DNA of 64,000 nt from JALHVH01 sp963773685 (GCA_963773685.1 CAVZBY010000001.1:124001-188000); one strand, 5' to 3'. Counted from the first letter of the stretch, positions 51,139-59,823 are shown. Program-made: numbers and translations. The notes: a model not told the origin generated them from the sequence alone.

Positions 51139-52014
51139 ATGATCCGTACTATCGACCTCAATTCCGACGTCGGCGAGTCTTCTGTTGATGTTGCCGCGGG
51201 GGTTGGCCTTAATGTAGCCGCAGGCTTTAGCCTGTGTTTAGAGGATTCATTAATTCCTCTGATCACCTCGGCCAACATCGCCTGCGGCGGGCACGCCGGC
51301 GACGACGAATCCATGGTCCGCGTGATAAAGCTCTGCGCCCGCTACGGCGTCGGCATCGGCGCGCATCCCTCCTATCCGGACCGCGAGAACTTCGGTCGGA
51401 AGGACATGGACATGACCTCCGAACAGATCGCGGAAGCGGTCTATCGACAGGTCGACCGGCTCATCGCGCTGGCCGCTGGGCTGGGGCTCGAGGTCAGGCA
51501 CATCAAAGCGCATGGTGCTCTCTACAATAAGGCCGCTAAGGACGAGATAACGGCCCTGGCCATCGCCCGCGGCGTCGCCCGGATCGGAAAAAAGCTCGCG
51601 CTCTTCGGGCTGGCGAACTCCCTGGCCTTGGACGTCTGGAGGAAGGAGGGCTTTATCGCGATCGGCGAGGCCTTCGCCGACCGGCGCTACGAGCCCGACG
51701 GCTCCATGCGCTCACGACGGTTCCAGGATGCCCTGATAACGGACCCCGCGCTCGCCGCCGAACAAGCCCTCGGGATCGCCAGGGACGGCAAGGTCATTTC
51801 CGTAACCGGGACCGCGGTTCTACTGGATGCCCGGACCATCTGCATCCACGGCGACACCCCAGGCGCCCCCGCCATCGCCGAGCGAATCCGCCGGGTTCTT
51901 GGAGAAAACGGTTTCGCCATCGCCCCTTTCTTAATGGCCGATCAGGACCTCCTCGAACGCCTCAAAACCGGGCATCTCCAGGCAAAAAAGGGCCGGAGGC
52001 GCTTCGTTGAGTGA
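51139..52014 (+). CDS. pxpA: 5-oxoprolinase subunit PxpA with repeat-derived insert
   Basis: A 291-residue LamB/YcsF-family protein. Conserved segments are TIDLNSDVGES, SANIACGGHAGDDESMV, GVGIGAHPSYPDRENFGRK, HIKAHGALYNKA, and CIHGDTPGA near the C-terminus. Between GES and LIPLITSAN the protein has about 28 residues, where E. coli PxpA has about 11 and B. subtilis about 16. The extra stretch (NVAAGFSLC) is encoded by a dispersed palindromic repeat. The family active-site segments remain intact. AGGAT precedes the ATG at 51139. Confidence 0.93.
   Translation: MIRTIDLNSDVGESSVDVAAGVGLNVAAGFSLCLEDSLIPLITSANIACGGHAGDDESMVRVIKLCARYGVGIGAHPSYPDRENFGRKDMDMTSEQIAEAVYRQVDRLIALAAGLGLEVRHIKAHGALYNKAAKDEITALAIARGVARIGKKLALFGLANSLALDVWRKEGFIAIGEAFADRRYEPDGSMRSRRFQDALITDPALAAEQALGIARDGKVISVTGTAVLLDARTICIHGDTPGAPAIAERIRRVLGENGFAIAPFLMADQDLLERLKTGHLQAKKGRRRFVE
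51213..51236 (-). repeat. Palindromic repeat CGCAGGCT-AA-AGCCTGCG type inside pxpA
   Basis: The minus strand reads CACAGGCTAAAGCCTGCGGC followed by TACA. The copy at 63665-63688 differs at one base of 24. It lies in frame within pxpA. Confidence 0.85.
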
Positions 52015-52094
52015 TTACCGGATCGTCTTTATGACCGCCGCCGATACGCGGCAGAAGAGTACCTGATTCCCGATCGCTCCCCCTTCGGCCCTTT

Positions 52095-52634
52095 TCAAGG
52101 ACGCGTTTTCCGGCTCTTGAGTGCTTTGCGACGAATTTGTTTTAGCGGCGGCAACGATTTGACCGGCGAATAGAAGCCGCGCTCGACCATCTTTTTCAAG
52201 TAATTATTCGCGCTCGGGCGATCGCAGAGGCCGCGCTCTATGGCCTTCTGGAGAATGCCGATAGTTCCGGTCACAGGGACGCCAAAAGCGCGCGCTTCTC
52301 GGCGCGCGGCCATGTCATCCGATGCGAACCGCCAGCCGCGCCGATGAGCGATAGCAAGGCTGGAGGCCTCGCCCAAGCCCAAGGAGGTCGAGAGCGACTC
52401 AAAGAGGCGCTTCTCCTCGCCCGAGCCGAAACTGACCTCCCTCAGCCAGCCTGCTTGCACTGCCGCCCGGATGGCCGAGAGCTCCGCGTACCCAGCCTGG
52501 AGGCCGCGCCGAACCTCCGCGGCGACGAAATCCGTGATCATCGCCTTCCCCGGGTATAGCCGCTCGAGGATGTCGAGCGCCCCCGCCAGGGCGAAATTGG
52601 AAATGACACAGCAATCGAAGAGAATCTCAGGCAT
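52095..52634 (-). CDS. PIN-domain-like toxin
   Basis: A 179-residue protein with a PIN-like nuclease core: LFDCCVISNFALAG (first acidic residue), ITDFVAAEVRRGL, GLGEASSLAIAHRRGWRFAS (second acidic group) and DDMAARREARAFGVPVTGTI. A basic C-terminus follows. The start at 52634 overlaps the antitoxin gene by 8 bp. PIN toxins cleave RNA. It is of the longer VapC-like group often paired with UPF0175/RHH antitoxins. Confidence 0.82.
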   Translation of the reverse strand: MPEILFDCCVISNFALAGALDILERLYPGKAMITDFVAAEVRRGLQAGYAELSAIRAAVQAGWLREVSFGSGEEKRLFESLSTSLGLGEASSLAIAHRRGWRFASDDMAARREARAFGVPVTGTIGILQKAIERGLCDRPSANNYLKKMVERGFYSPVKSLPPLKQIRRKALKSRKTRP

Positions 52635-52938
52635 GAGCCGCGTCGCCATCCAGGTCCCCGCGATCCTGGACACCGAGCGGGACGCCCCGCTCCTTCAAGT
52701 AAAGGCGGGCGCTCACGGGATCGAGGCCCAGGACCTCAGCCAGCTTGCCCAGGCTTATCAGCCCCTCCCGATAAGCGTTCAAAGCCGTCTCTCTCCGGAC
52801 TTCGAGGGGATCCTTCTTCCTATAGGCGACGTCCAACGCTTCCCGAACCATGCGCCCCAGCGTTTTCCCCTCTTTCCGAGCATAGGCCTTGACGGCCCGG
52901 TGCTGCTCGGCTGATAGCATTATGTTCGTCCGCTTCAT
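52627..52938 (-). CDS. Antitoxin with RHH and UPF0175-like regions
   Basis: A 103-residue protein with an N-terminal ribbon-helix-helix segment (MKRTNIMLSAEQHRAVKAYA) and a UPF0175-like HTH region (EGLISLGKLAEVLGLDPVSA, then LYLKERGVPLG). It is transcribed with the PIN toxin from the promoter at 52978-53006, which contains direct repeats suited to autoregulation. Confidence 0.82.
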   Translation of the reverse strand: MKRTNIMLSAEQHRAVKAYARKEGKTLGRMVREALDVAYRKKDPLEVRRETALNAYREGLISLGKLAEVLGLDPVSARLYLKERGVPLGVQDRGDLDGDAAHA

Positions 52939-52952
52939 GGCGACACCCCCTG

Positions 52953-53006
52953 AATATGTGTATCAATATGTGTATATATGATAAGCCGGAAAAAGGAGCT
53001 TGTCAA
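52953..53006 (-). promoter_or_regulatory. Promoter and operators of toxin-antitoxin pair 2
   Basis: On the minus strand TTGACA (53006-53001) and TATCAT (52983-52978) are 17 bp apart. Two direct 11-bp repeats, AATATGTGTAT, start at 52953 and 52965 on the plus strand, one helical turn apart, and TGTGTATATATG at 52969-52980 repeats the sequence found in pair 1. Confidence 0.65.
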
Positions 53007-54395
53007 TTGGACAGCCATTTCAGTAAAATCATAATATATGAATGGAGTTATATAGCCACGAACAAAAAGCTTTTGCTCTCCTTCCGGAACATCCGGGCCA
53101 AAGCCACCCTTCTCATCTTCTTCCTCCTCACGGCCACGACGCTCCTCTCCTATCTCATCACCGTCCGCGTCATGAACGCCCACGTCACCGACAAGATCAT
53201 CCGGACCGCGGAATCCCTCGGCCGGAGTATCGCCCCGCCGGCGGGCTTCCTCATGGGAGCGCAGGACCTCCTCGGCCTCGATCACATGGTCTTCCAGATC
53301 CGGAAAGCGAACCCCGACATCAGGTCCATCGGCATCCTCGGCCCGGAGCGGGACATCATCGTCCACAGCGACATCAAGGAGCGCGGCCGCAGGCTCGAGC
53401 CGGCACAGGGCGAGGTCCTCGAGCAGGGCCCGGACGGGACCGTCGTCCGCAAGGTCTCCGGCGCCCCGGGCACTCTCATCGAGATCGAGAGCCCCATCGT
53501 CTTCATGGACAAGCCCCTAGGGACCGTCGTCATCGGCCTCGATTGGTCGGTCCTATCGATGGCCCGAAGCCAGGCCAGCCGCCGCGTCCTCCTTCTCTTC
53601 GCCATGGTCCTGGCCCTGGGCACGGTCAGCAGTGTCCTCCTGTCCTCCAGCCTGACCCGTCCCATCCAGGAGCTCTCGACCGGCGTCGAGGAGCTCAAGC
53701 GCGGCCGGACCGGCCGGCCTCTTCGCATCTTCTCTGGCGACGAGCTTGGCCGACTGACGGCGAGCTTCAACGAAATGTCGGGGCTCATCACCCACCAGCG
53801 GGACCGGCTGGCCCAGAACGCGGAGGAGCTCGAGGAGGCCTACGTCTCGACCGTCCGGGTGGTGGCCGCGGCCATCGACGCCCGCGATTCCTACACGCTC
53901 GGCCATTCGACGAGGGTCTCGGAGCTGGCCGTCGCCATGGCCGAACGGCTCGGCTGGAGGGAAAGTGAGCGGGAGGACGTCGAGATCGCCTGCCTTTTCC
54001 ATGACGTTGGCAAGATAAAGATCCCGGACGCCATCCTCCACAAGGCCGGCAAGCTCGACGACTCCGAGCTGGCGGAAATGAAGAAGCACCCGGAGTACGG
54101 CGCCGAGATCCTGGACAAGGCTCCCTCGCTCCGCCGGTTCATCCCCGGCGTCCGGTCGCATCACGAGTGGTACGACGGGAGCGGCTACCCGGATGGACTG
54201 AGCCGCGAGAGCATCCCCGCGGCCGCCGCCATCATCTCCCTCGCCGACGCCTACGACGCCATGACCTCGGATAGGCCGTACCGGAAGGCGATGACTCCAG
54301 AGAAGGCCCTCCAAACGATCGGCGAGTCCGCAGGAAAGCAGTTCAGCCCCGAGCTGACCCAGCTCTTCCTGCAGACCATGAAGAAATCGGAATGA
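53007..54395 (+). CDS. Membrane HD-GYP phosphodiesterase with HAMP domain
   Basis: A 462-residue sensor enzyme: transmembrane helix 1 (residues ~32-52), a periplasmic sensing domain of ~125 residues, helix 2 (VLLLFAMVLALGTVSSVLLS), HAMP (RPIQELSTGVEELKRGRTG), a coiled coil, and an HD-GYP domain with HDVGKIKIPDAILHKAG and HHEWYDGSGYPDGL. HD-GYP proteins hydrolyse cyclic di-GMP. The start is TTG at 53007, supported by AAGGAG eight bases upstream; no ATG is in a suitable place. It is divergent from toxin-antitoxin pair 2 and followed after 4 bp by a TPR lipoprotein. Confidence 0.9.
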   Translation: MDSHFSKIIIYEWSYIATNKKLLLSFRNIRAKATLLIFFLLTATTLLSYLITVRVMNAHVTDKIIRTAESLGRSIAPPAGFLMGAQDLLGLDHMVFQIRKANPDIRSIGILGPERDIIVHSDIKERGRRLEPAQGEVLEQGPDGTVVRKVSGAPGTLIEIESPIVFMDKPLGTVVIGLDWSVLSMARSQASRRVLLLFAMVLALGTVSSVLLSSSLTRPIQELSTGVEELKRGRTGRPLRIFSGDELGRLTASFNEMSGLITHQRDRLAQNAEELEEAYVSTVRVVAAAIDARDSYTLGHSTRVSELAVAMAERLGWRESEREDVEIACLFHDVGKIKIPDAILHKAGKLDDSELAEMKKHPEYGAEILDKAPSLRRFIPGVRSHHEWYDGSGYPDGLSRESIPAAAAIISLADAYDAMTSDRPYRKAMTPEKALQTIGESAGKQFSPELTQLFLQTMKKSE

Positions 54396-54399
54396 CACG

Positions 54400-55254
54400 A
54401 TGACCAAACCATCACTGACGCAAGCATTGATCTGTATCATTCTCCCCTGCCTCGCGCTCGCGGCCTGCGCCACGGCCGACAGGAACATGGCGAAGAAGAC
54501 CTCTGCGGAATCAGAGGCGGCCCTCGAGGCCGGAGACTCCACGAAAGCCCTGGACAGCTATGCGCAAGCCTTCGCGAAGGATCCGCGCAACAAGGCACTG
54601 GCCGCAGATTACGTCCGCGCGATCGAGGAGATCAAGCGGGCCGCCGACCAGGCCCTCGGCCGGAAGGAATACGCCCGGGCGGGCGACACTTACAGCCATC
54701 TTCTCGATCACTACGAGGGCCTTGGTCCTCTATCGGAAGGCCTTACTTTCGACAAGGCCGCCCTCGAGAAGGCGCTGAGGGCTTGCCGGGCGCTTCTCGC
54801 CGACGTCCAAGTTCAGAGGCACCTGAGGGACGGCGCCTTCGCCAAGGCCCTCAAGCTCCGTTCTGACGCCCTCAAGGGCAATCCGCGGGACGCGAGCCTG
54901 TCAGCCAAGTATCGGGAAACCGTCATCGCCATCAAGGCCCACGGCGACAAGGCGCTCGCCGCCAAGGATTTCGCCCGGACCGGAGCGGCGAACGCCTTAT
55001 TGCTCAGAAACGCCGCGACGTTCGAAGCCATGCGTCCGCCCGTGGGCTTCACTCGGGACGTCCTGAAAAACACCGTCTCCGTCTGCCGGGAAAACCTGAC
55101 GAAGGCGGGCCTCGAGGAATACCGAAAAGGCAACCTGGCCAAGGCCATCACGATCTGGGAGGGCCTCCTCTCCTTCGACCCCGACAACGCCGAGATCAAG
55201 AAGGCGGCCACGACCGCCAAGACCCAGCTCGACGCGCTCAACAAGAAGAAATAG
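54400..55254 (+). CDS. TPR lipoprotein
   Basis: A 284-residue lipoprotein (lipobox LAAC near residue 24) made of helical TPR-like repeats, with a conserved unit ALKLRSDALKGNPRDASLSA and AITIWEGLLSFDPDNAEIKK. It lies 4 bp after the HD-GYP gene and probably acts with it, perhaps as a periplasmic input partner. A decayed second copy of its 3' end lies at about 55579-55645. Confidence 0.8.
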   Translation: MTKPSLTQALICIILPCLALAACATADRNMAKKTSAESEAALEAGDSTKALDSYAQAFAKDPRNKALAADYVRAIEEIKRAADQALGRKEYARAGDTYSHLLDHYEGLGPLSEGLTFDKAALEKALRACRALLADVQVQRHLRDGAFAKALKLRSDALKGNPRDASLSAKYRETVIAIKAHGDKALAAKDFARTGAANALLLRNAATFEAMRPPVGFTRDVLKNTVSVCRENLTKAGLEEYRKGNLAKAITIWEGLLSFDPDNAEIKKAATTAKTQLDALNKKK

Positions 55255-55375
55255 CGCCGCGCTGATCGAAGAGCGTCCTGAGCTTGCCGAGAGTATCGGT
55301 CAGACGATATCGGCCCGGCTTAGCACATTGCCAGCCGTCCTTAAAACGGCTCGTCGTCTTGACTCGAAAGCGCCC

Positions 55376-55549
55376 TGATCTATGGGCGTCTCAAGTCCGC
55401 CCTGGAGCGAAAGGGCCGGCCACGTTTCGAGCCGGATCTTCAGATCGCCGCCATCGCCCCCAGGCAGCGCCTGACCGTCGTCACGGGAAATATGCGCCAC
55501 TTCGCCGGGATTCCCGGCCTCAAGGTCGAGAACTGGCTCGCGCCCTAGC
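55376..55549 (+). pseudogene. Remnant of a VapC-type PIN toxin
   Basis: A stretch open in one frame encodes IYGRLKSALERKGRPRFEPD, LQIAAIAPRQRLTVVTGNMR and HFAGIPGLKVENWLAP before a TAG stop. This is the C-terminal third of a VapC toxin (the D-x-IAA and VTxNxxHF motifs). The upstream ~110 bases keep only scattered similarity and no start codon or antitoxin is left. Confidence 0.7.
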
Positions 55550-55556
55550 GGCAAGC

Positions 55557-55650
55557 TTAGAATCTTCGCCTCAACCACGACAACGCTGAGATCAAGAAGG
55601 CGGTCACAAGCCAAAACCCAGTTCGATGCCATCGAGGAGAAGGACAAGCG
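55557..55650 (+). pseudogene. Decayed duplicate of the TPR lipoprotein 3' end
   Basis: Bases 55579-55645 (CAACGCTGAGATCAAGAAGG and following) match the last ~70 bases of the TPR lipoprotein gene (55182-55250) with several substitutions and frame changes. The vapC remnant lies between the two copies. The rest of 55255-55741 holds nothing recognisable. Confidence 0.6.
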
Positions 55651-55741
55651 CCGTAATCATGGCACTCATCCTGCTGTTGCTTCATCGCCGCTGGCGGGAA
55701 AAGAAGGACACAAGCTTCTTTTAGGCCAACGCTTATTAGTA

Positions 55742-57007
55742 CTATTGAATAATTCCAAGCCGCTCCAGAACTATACTAATCGGTATGCAAAAGCCCATGC
55801 CCGATACCTCTTGATTTGCTGGTGCGCTATACTTCTTGGTCACGATCCCCAGTACTTCCCCTTTCATATTGATTATCGGGCCGCCGCTATTCCCCGGATT
55901 AATGCTGACATCAGTCTGAATGTACTCTCTCCCGAGAGCATCCTTTAGTCTACCAGTTCCGCTGATGATTCCTTTCGATACGGATTGAGAGAAGCCTAAT
56001 TCTAGGGGGGTACCGATAGCGAATACCTCCTCTCCGACGCCAATCGACGAGGCTTCTCCAGTCGGCAAAGCCTTAAAGCCCGACCCGCTTACTCTCAAGA
56101 GCGCAACGTCGTATTCTTGATCGATTCTGAGGACATCGGCTTTCAGAATAATACCGCTCGATAATATGACATCTATAATATTGCTTTCCCCGATCACATG
56201 ATAATTAGATATTAAGTATCCTTCTTGCGAAATAATGACGCCGCTTCCATGTCCTCTTTCGGTTCTTATCGTGACGACGGATTCTTTCGCTCTGAGGACT
56301 AATTCCGTTTCAGTCTTAAAAACAGGGAGGACTGTCCTTTCGATCTTATTCACAGTAGGTGCCTGTCTTTGATCATCGCCCGGCTTAAGAATGGCGAGTT
56401 TACTAATAAACTCGTTCGTGGCCAGCAATCTCTTCGTGGCTCCTCTAAATGCTTCGATTAAACATGCGGTTCCTATATTATCTTTGCTTTGAATAGCGCC
56501 CTCCGTCCGCGCCGTATAGACGACCTTTCGATCGGCTACATCAAACAATTCCCATTGAACCGTAATTGAAGCTTCAATCCTCTTCCGAAAGTATGAATAC
56601 AAATCGTAATGAATATCCGTGATCCTTGCACCGAGCATATATTTCGCTTTCCAGCTATCATCATTTTCGAATAGCAGCTTTGTACTTCCGATGACATTGT
56701 GATTTGCGTTGTTTAGTTCTTCTATCACAACTTCATTGAATATCTGGGCTGCTATCGATATTGAAGTCTGCCATAGTAGGTCCGGCTCGGCAGGCTGGGT
56801 ATAATCATTCCCTATTTTTGTGCCCGCGGGAATCTGAATAACGGCTTGTTTGAAGGAAATCGGCGCCATTTGCGTCGGATCGACATCAATGGGTTCGACT
56901 GCGGGTGTTAGGGGTCCTTCTATCAGGCAGGAGTTACATAAACCCAAAGATGCCAAAGCTAATAAAGTAATCTTGAGGTTCTTTGCTATCGATGGTTCCT
57001 TTTTCAT
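55742..57007 (-). CDS. HtrA-like trypsin-fold serine protease, lipoprotein
   Basis: A 421-residue lipoprotein (lipid-modified Cys near residue 27 in LCNSC). Residues ~50-205 form an alpha/beta domain of unknown type; residues ~235-421 are a trypsin-like protease with His270 (NYHVIG), Asp300 (YDVALL) and Ser374 (GNSGGP). There is no PDZ domain. Base composition is much more AT-rich than the surroundings, and it is the leftmost gene of a foreign-looking block. GGGAGGAAAG precedes the ATG. A role in envelope quality control or sensing is possible; a link to the nuclease genes is inference. Confidence 0.85.
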   Translation of the reverse strand: MKKEPSIAKNLKITLLALASLGLCNSCLIEGPLTPAVEPIDVDPTQMAPISFKQAVIQIPAGTKIGNDYTQPAEPDLLWQTSISIAAQIFNEVVIEELNNANHNVIGSTKLLFENDDSWKAKYMLGARITDIHYDLYSYFRKRIEASITVQWELFDVADRKVVYTARTEGAIQSKDNIGTACLIEAFRGATKRLLATNEFISKLAILKPGDDQRQAPTVNKIERTVLPVFKTETELVLRAKESVVTIRTERGHGSGVIISQEGYLISNYHVIGESNIIDVILSSGIILKADVLRIDQEYDVALLRVSGSGFKALPTGEASSIGVGEEVFAIGTPLELGFSQSVSKGIISGTGRLKDALGREYIQTDVSINPGNSGGPIINMKGEVLGIVTKKYSAPANQEVSGMGFCIPISIVLERLGIIQ

Positions 57008-57207
57008 TCTTTCCTCCCACTAACACCGCGTAAATTATTCCTTATGGACAACAATTATTAAGTATAAAAGCTTCATTGAAGCATTTTCCATTAGCCGTTC
57101 CTTCAGCGCATCATATAAGGCCGCCGATCCTAATAATGGCTAATATAGTTATCTCAAGATATTTTCTTTAATGTTCTCCGCGAGGTCCTCCTCGAAATGC
57201 AAGAGTT

Positions 57208-58176
57208 TCATCTTAGATTCCCCCCAATCATTTCGAGGAGCCGCTTAGGGGGATGCGTTGTTCTGAGATTCCTAATATTATCCACTCCATATTCTTTAAC
57301 CGCCAAACGAAAAGCGGATCTGAATTCCTTGTCTATTGTAAAGGGTGGTGGAGTATATTTGATCGATGGCCAAACCTGAATTGCCTGATAAGGATACGCA
57401 GAATCAAACGCTCGCCTATCGTTACGCCCTACTTTAACGATATAATCGATATACATCCATTGGGCAGCAGCCCCTCCCTTATTTTTTAACCGAAATGTCA
57501 GAACCCAATCAGACTTCTTATAATCTCTTTTTCCACAGGCAAGAAAGTCCGCTGGGCCACGGACATTATGATTAATTTGTGTAACTTCTTTTGCGCTCTT
57601 TGCGACAGCGCCGTATTTTTCATACCACCCAAGCTTCCATCTAGCCGGCTCCGGTAGCGTAAGCCATTCTGAGAACTCCATACGATCAACATTTTTCTCG
57701 TTAGCTCGCAACTGAGGCGGGATACTACGATGCTCCATCTCTAATCTTTCGATATCCATCTTATTAAAGCGTCTGGGTTTCATAAATGCTATCAATTCAT
57801 CAATATCAATTGCCTTATCTGGTATGAGAACCCCAAACTCCTTAAGATTTCCAGAGCCAAGCGCATTAGTGCTAAGATTAGCTGATGTAATTAGGGCGCC
57901 TTGGCCCTTTGCCAGATATAACTTCATATGGAGCGAATCTACAAAGCTAATCTCGGCGCCCATCTGCTTGAGTCTGCGTAATTCGTTGGGATTTGTTCCC
58001 CCTGCTTTCGGCCAACATATGATCTCAACGCCCTTCGGCTTGGGTATATAGGCACGCGCACCGCTTCCGACAAACGCAGTTATTGCTATTCTGCGTTGGC
58101 TCCCTGAGCTCATTAGCTTTATAATCTCTTTTCTGATGCTCTCCGATGTTTTTAACACCTTATAGCCGCTGTTCAT
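57208..58176 (-). CDS. Phospholipase-D-like (HKD) nuclease-type protein
   Basis: A 322-residue soluble protein. The N-terminal ~115 residues carry one HKD-type motif: His83 and Lys85 in SLHMKLYLA, then ITSANLSTNALGSGNLKEFG. Single-HKD proteins of this kind dimerise to form a nuclease, as in Nuc or BfiI. The C-terminal ~200 residues are not recognised and may bind DNA or a partner. AAAGGAG supports the start. It is AT-rich and 66 bp downstream of the PD-(D/E)XK-like gene, in the same orientation. Confidence 0.8.
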   Translation of the reverse strand: MNSGYKVLKTSESIRKEIIKLMSSGSQRRIAITAFVGSGARAYIPKPKGVEIICWPKAGGTNPNELRRLKQMGAEISFVDSLHMKLYLAKGQGALITSANLSTNALGSGNLKEFGVLIPDKAIDIDELIAFMKPRRFNKMDIERLEMEHRSIPPQLRANEKNVDRMEFSEWLTLPEPARWKLGWYEKYGAVAKSAKEVTQINHNVRGPADFLACGKRDYKKSDWVLTFRLKNKGGAAAQWMYIDYIVKVGRNDRRAFDSAYPYQAIQVWPSIKYTPPPFTIDKEFRSAFRLAVKEYGVDNIRNLRTTHPPKRLLEMIGGNLR

Positions 58177-58242
58177 GCCTTCTCCTTTCTCTCTTCTTAA
58201 TCCGATCTACTTTGTCAGGGACTATGCGTTCAATCATGTTGG

Positions 58243-58734
58243 TCAATTGGGTGCTTCGTGAAAGGCCTCGAATAGGTTCATATAGCCCCTCGCTGCATCT
58301 AATCTGTATCCTCGCAGGCTCCGCAACTCCTTGAATATTGTCCCGAAGTATACAGGTTTCACTCCTTTTTTTGTTAGGGCCTCTTCAAACATATCCTTTT
58401 CGGCAACTGTCAATGCGAGTTTTCCGTAAACTAACCATTTTTCATAGTCCTTGCCAAATAGCTTCCTGACTTTTTGTTTCTTATCTTTCCTACGAAAATC
58501 CGTAGCATAATAATCTACCGTGCTTCCGAACCTGATTTCTTTTCTATAATTGCATCGGGGATTCGTTGATACCGAGACTTCTATCCAAATATTCATTTTC
58601 CGGTTGGTGGCGAGGATATCGATTTCTGCACCCATCCCGCCTCCCTTTTTGGGGACCTTGATGTTGTTCATTGTAAAATAGCCGCGGCACTCTTGAAGCC
58701 AGGCTGTAACGATTTCCTCGGCCGGGTTCTTCAT
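58243..58734 (-). CDS. PD-(D/E)XK-like restriction-endonuclease-fold protein
   Basis: A 163-residue protein. The segment GAEIDILATNRKMNIWIEVS fits the core of restriction-endonuclease-like folds: Glu/Asp in the first strand, Glu in the second. The usual Lys of ExK is replaced by Ser (EVS), so activity is uncertain. A helical C-terminus follows. AAGGAG supports the start. It is AT-rich and sits between the PLD-like and HNH genes. Confidence 0.6.
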   Translation of the reverse strand: MKNPAEEIVTAWLQECRGYFTMNNIKVPKKGGGMGAEIDILATNRKMNIWIEVSVSTNPRCNYRKEIRFGSTVDYYATDFRRKDKKQKVRKLFGKDYEKWLVYGKLALTVAEKDMFEEALTKKGVKPVYFGTIFKELRSLRGYRLDAARGYMNLFEAFHEAPN

Positions 58735-58863
58735 CTTCTTTGCTCCTTTGCTTTAAAGCCGGCATATAGTGCTTATCCCTATTCATCCACTCATTCCTCC
58801 GCTCCAACATGTCGGCAAACGCTCGCGCATGCACGACATTCTTTCTCCCCAGGGGACCTTGTC

Positions 58864-59823
58864 CTAAGCTTTGAAAATGCTTTCATTATGCCAATTTAAT
58901 AATTCAATGCTGGGCCGATCTTCGGAGAGCAAAGGAAGATGGCCTAAGGGCTTGCCGTGGAAGGGATAGTAAGTCCGACCGTTTTCGAACTCTTCCTTCA
59001 GGCGGCGGCTAACCTCGATGCGATATTCGGGCGTCACAGTGATATAGCCCCGATCGAACAGACGATGAAAATCGCTGCGCAGGAGTAAGCCGTTGTCTAC
59101 GGAATGCGGCCCTTCTTCATTGAACGGTTTAATATGAGCTGCCTCTAAAGCCGGGAGAGAATGCTCCTCTGTGATGGCGCAAGACCTGCCATAGGCTTCT
59201 GTGACAAGGACCCGGAACGCGCCTTGGCCGAGCCTGGGCGTGATTATAGTCTCCTTGCCGTATCGGGTGCGTTCGCTCTCGAGGCGCTTGGCTTCGTTAT
59301 CCAAATTGAATGTCCGATGGCGTTCCCATGCTCGATGAAGATTATCCCAGATGAACTTGCCGGCTTCTCTCTCGAGCTCATATCCTTTGGCCTTACCGCG
59401 GACGATTGACGGGCTCCATTCCGGAGCGGGAAACCACATTGATTCGTCGAAAAAGAACGGTTGGGTCAAGATGATGCAACCAACATGGAAATCTTCTTTT
59501 GAATTATCAGGAATTCTTCGATAATGGACGAGCCGCTCGCGCATCTCGGAATATGAAATGGCACCATTTCCCCTTTCGAATGCCTCCCAGGCTAGGCTAA
59601 TGGGGAGGATCGAGAAGGAAGCGAAGACTCCTCCTCCGGCGATAAGATCTCGATTAAGTGTCCGCTTGCTTCGATGGAGCTTGAAGAGGAAAAGGTCCCC
59701 TTTATCAAGAGCGCGAAACTCAGCGTTCGGTGACGGCTGCCAGAAATTGACCTCGTCCACGCCCGGAAGCGTGCGTAGGGAATCGAACCATTCTTGATCT
59801 GTGACGCCAGCGTATATATTCAT
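58864..59823 (-). CDS. HNH endonuclease with N-terminal PUA-like domain
   Basis: A 319-residue protein. The N-terminal half (YAGVTDQEWFDSLR, VNFWQPSPNAEFRALDKGDL, ILTQPFFFDESMWFPAPEWS) resembles a PUA/EVE-like base-recognition module. The C-terminal half is an HNH nuclease: CAITEEHSLPALEAAHIKPF, then HSVDNGLLLRSDFHRLFDRG. Proteins of this form are widespread and are thought to cut modified DNA, though their role is not settled. It is the first gene of the AT-rich block and has no obvious ribosome binding site. Confidence 0.85.
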   Translation of the reverse strand: MNIYAGVTDQEWFDSLRTLPGVDEVNFWQPSPNAEFRALDKGDLFLFKLHRSKRTLNRDLIAGGGVFASFSILPISLAWEAFERGNGAISYSEMRERLVHYRRIPDNSKEDFHVGCIILTQPFFFDESMWFPAPEWSPSIVRGKAKGYELEREAGKFIWDNLHRAWERHRTFNLDNEAKRLESERTRYGKETIITPRLGQGAFRVLVTEAYGRSCAITEEHSLPALEAAHIKPFNEEGPHSVDNGLLLRSDFHRLFDRGYITVTPEYRIEVSRRLKEEFENGRTYYPFHGKPLGHLPLLSEDRPSIELLNWHNESIFKA

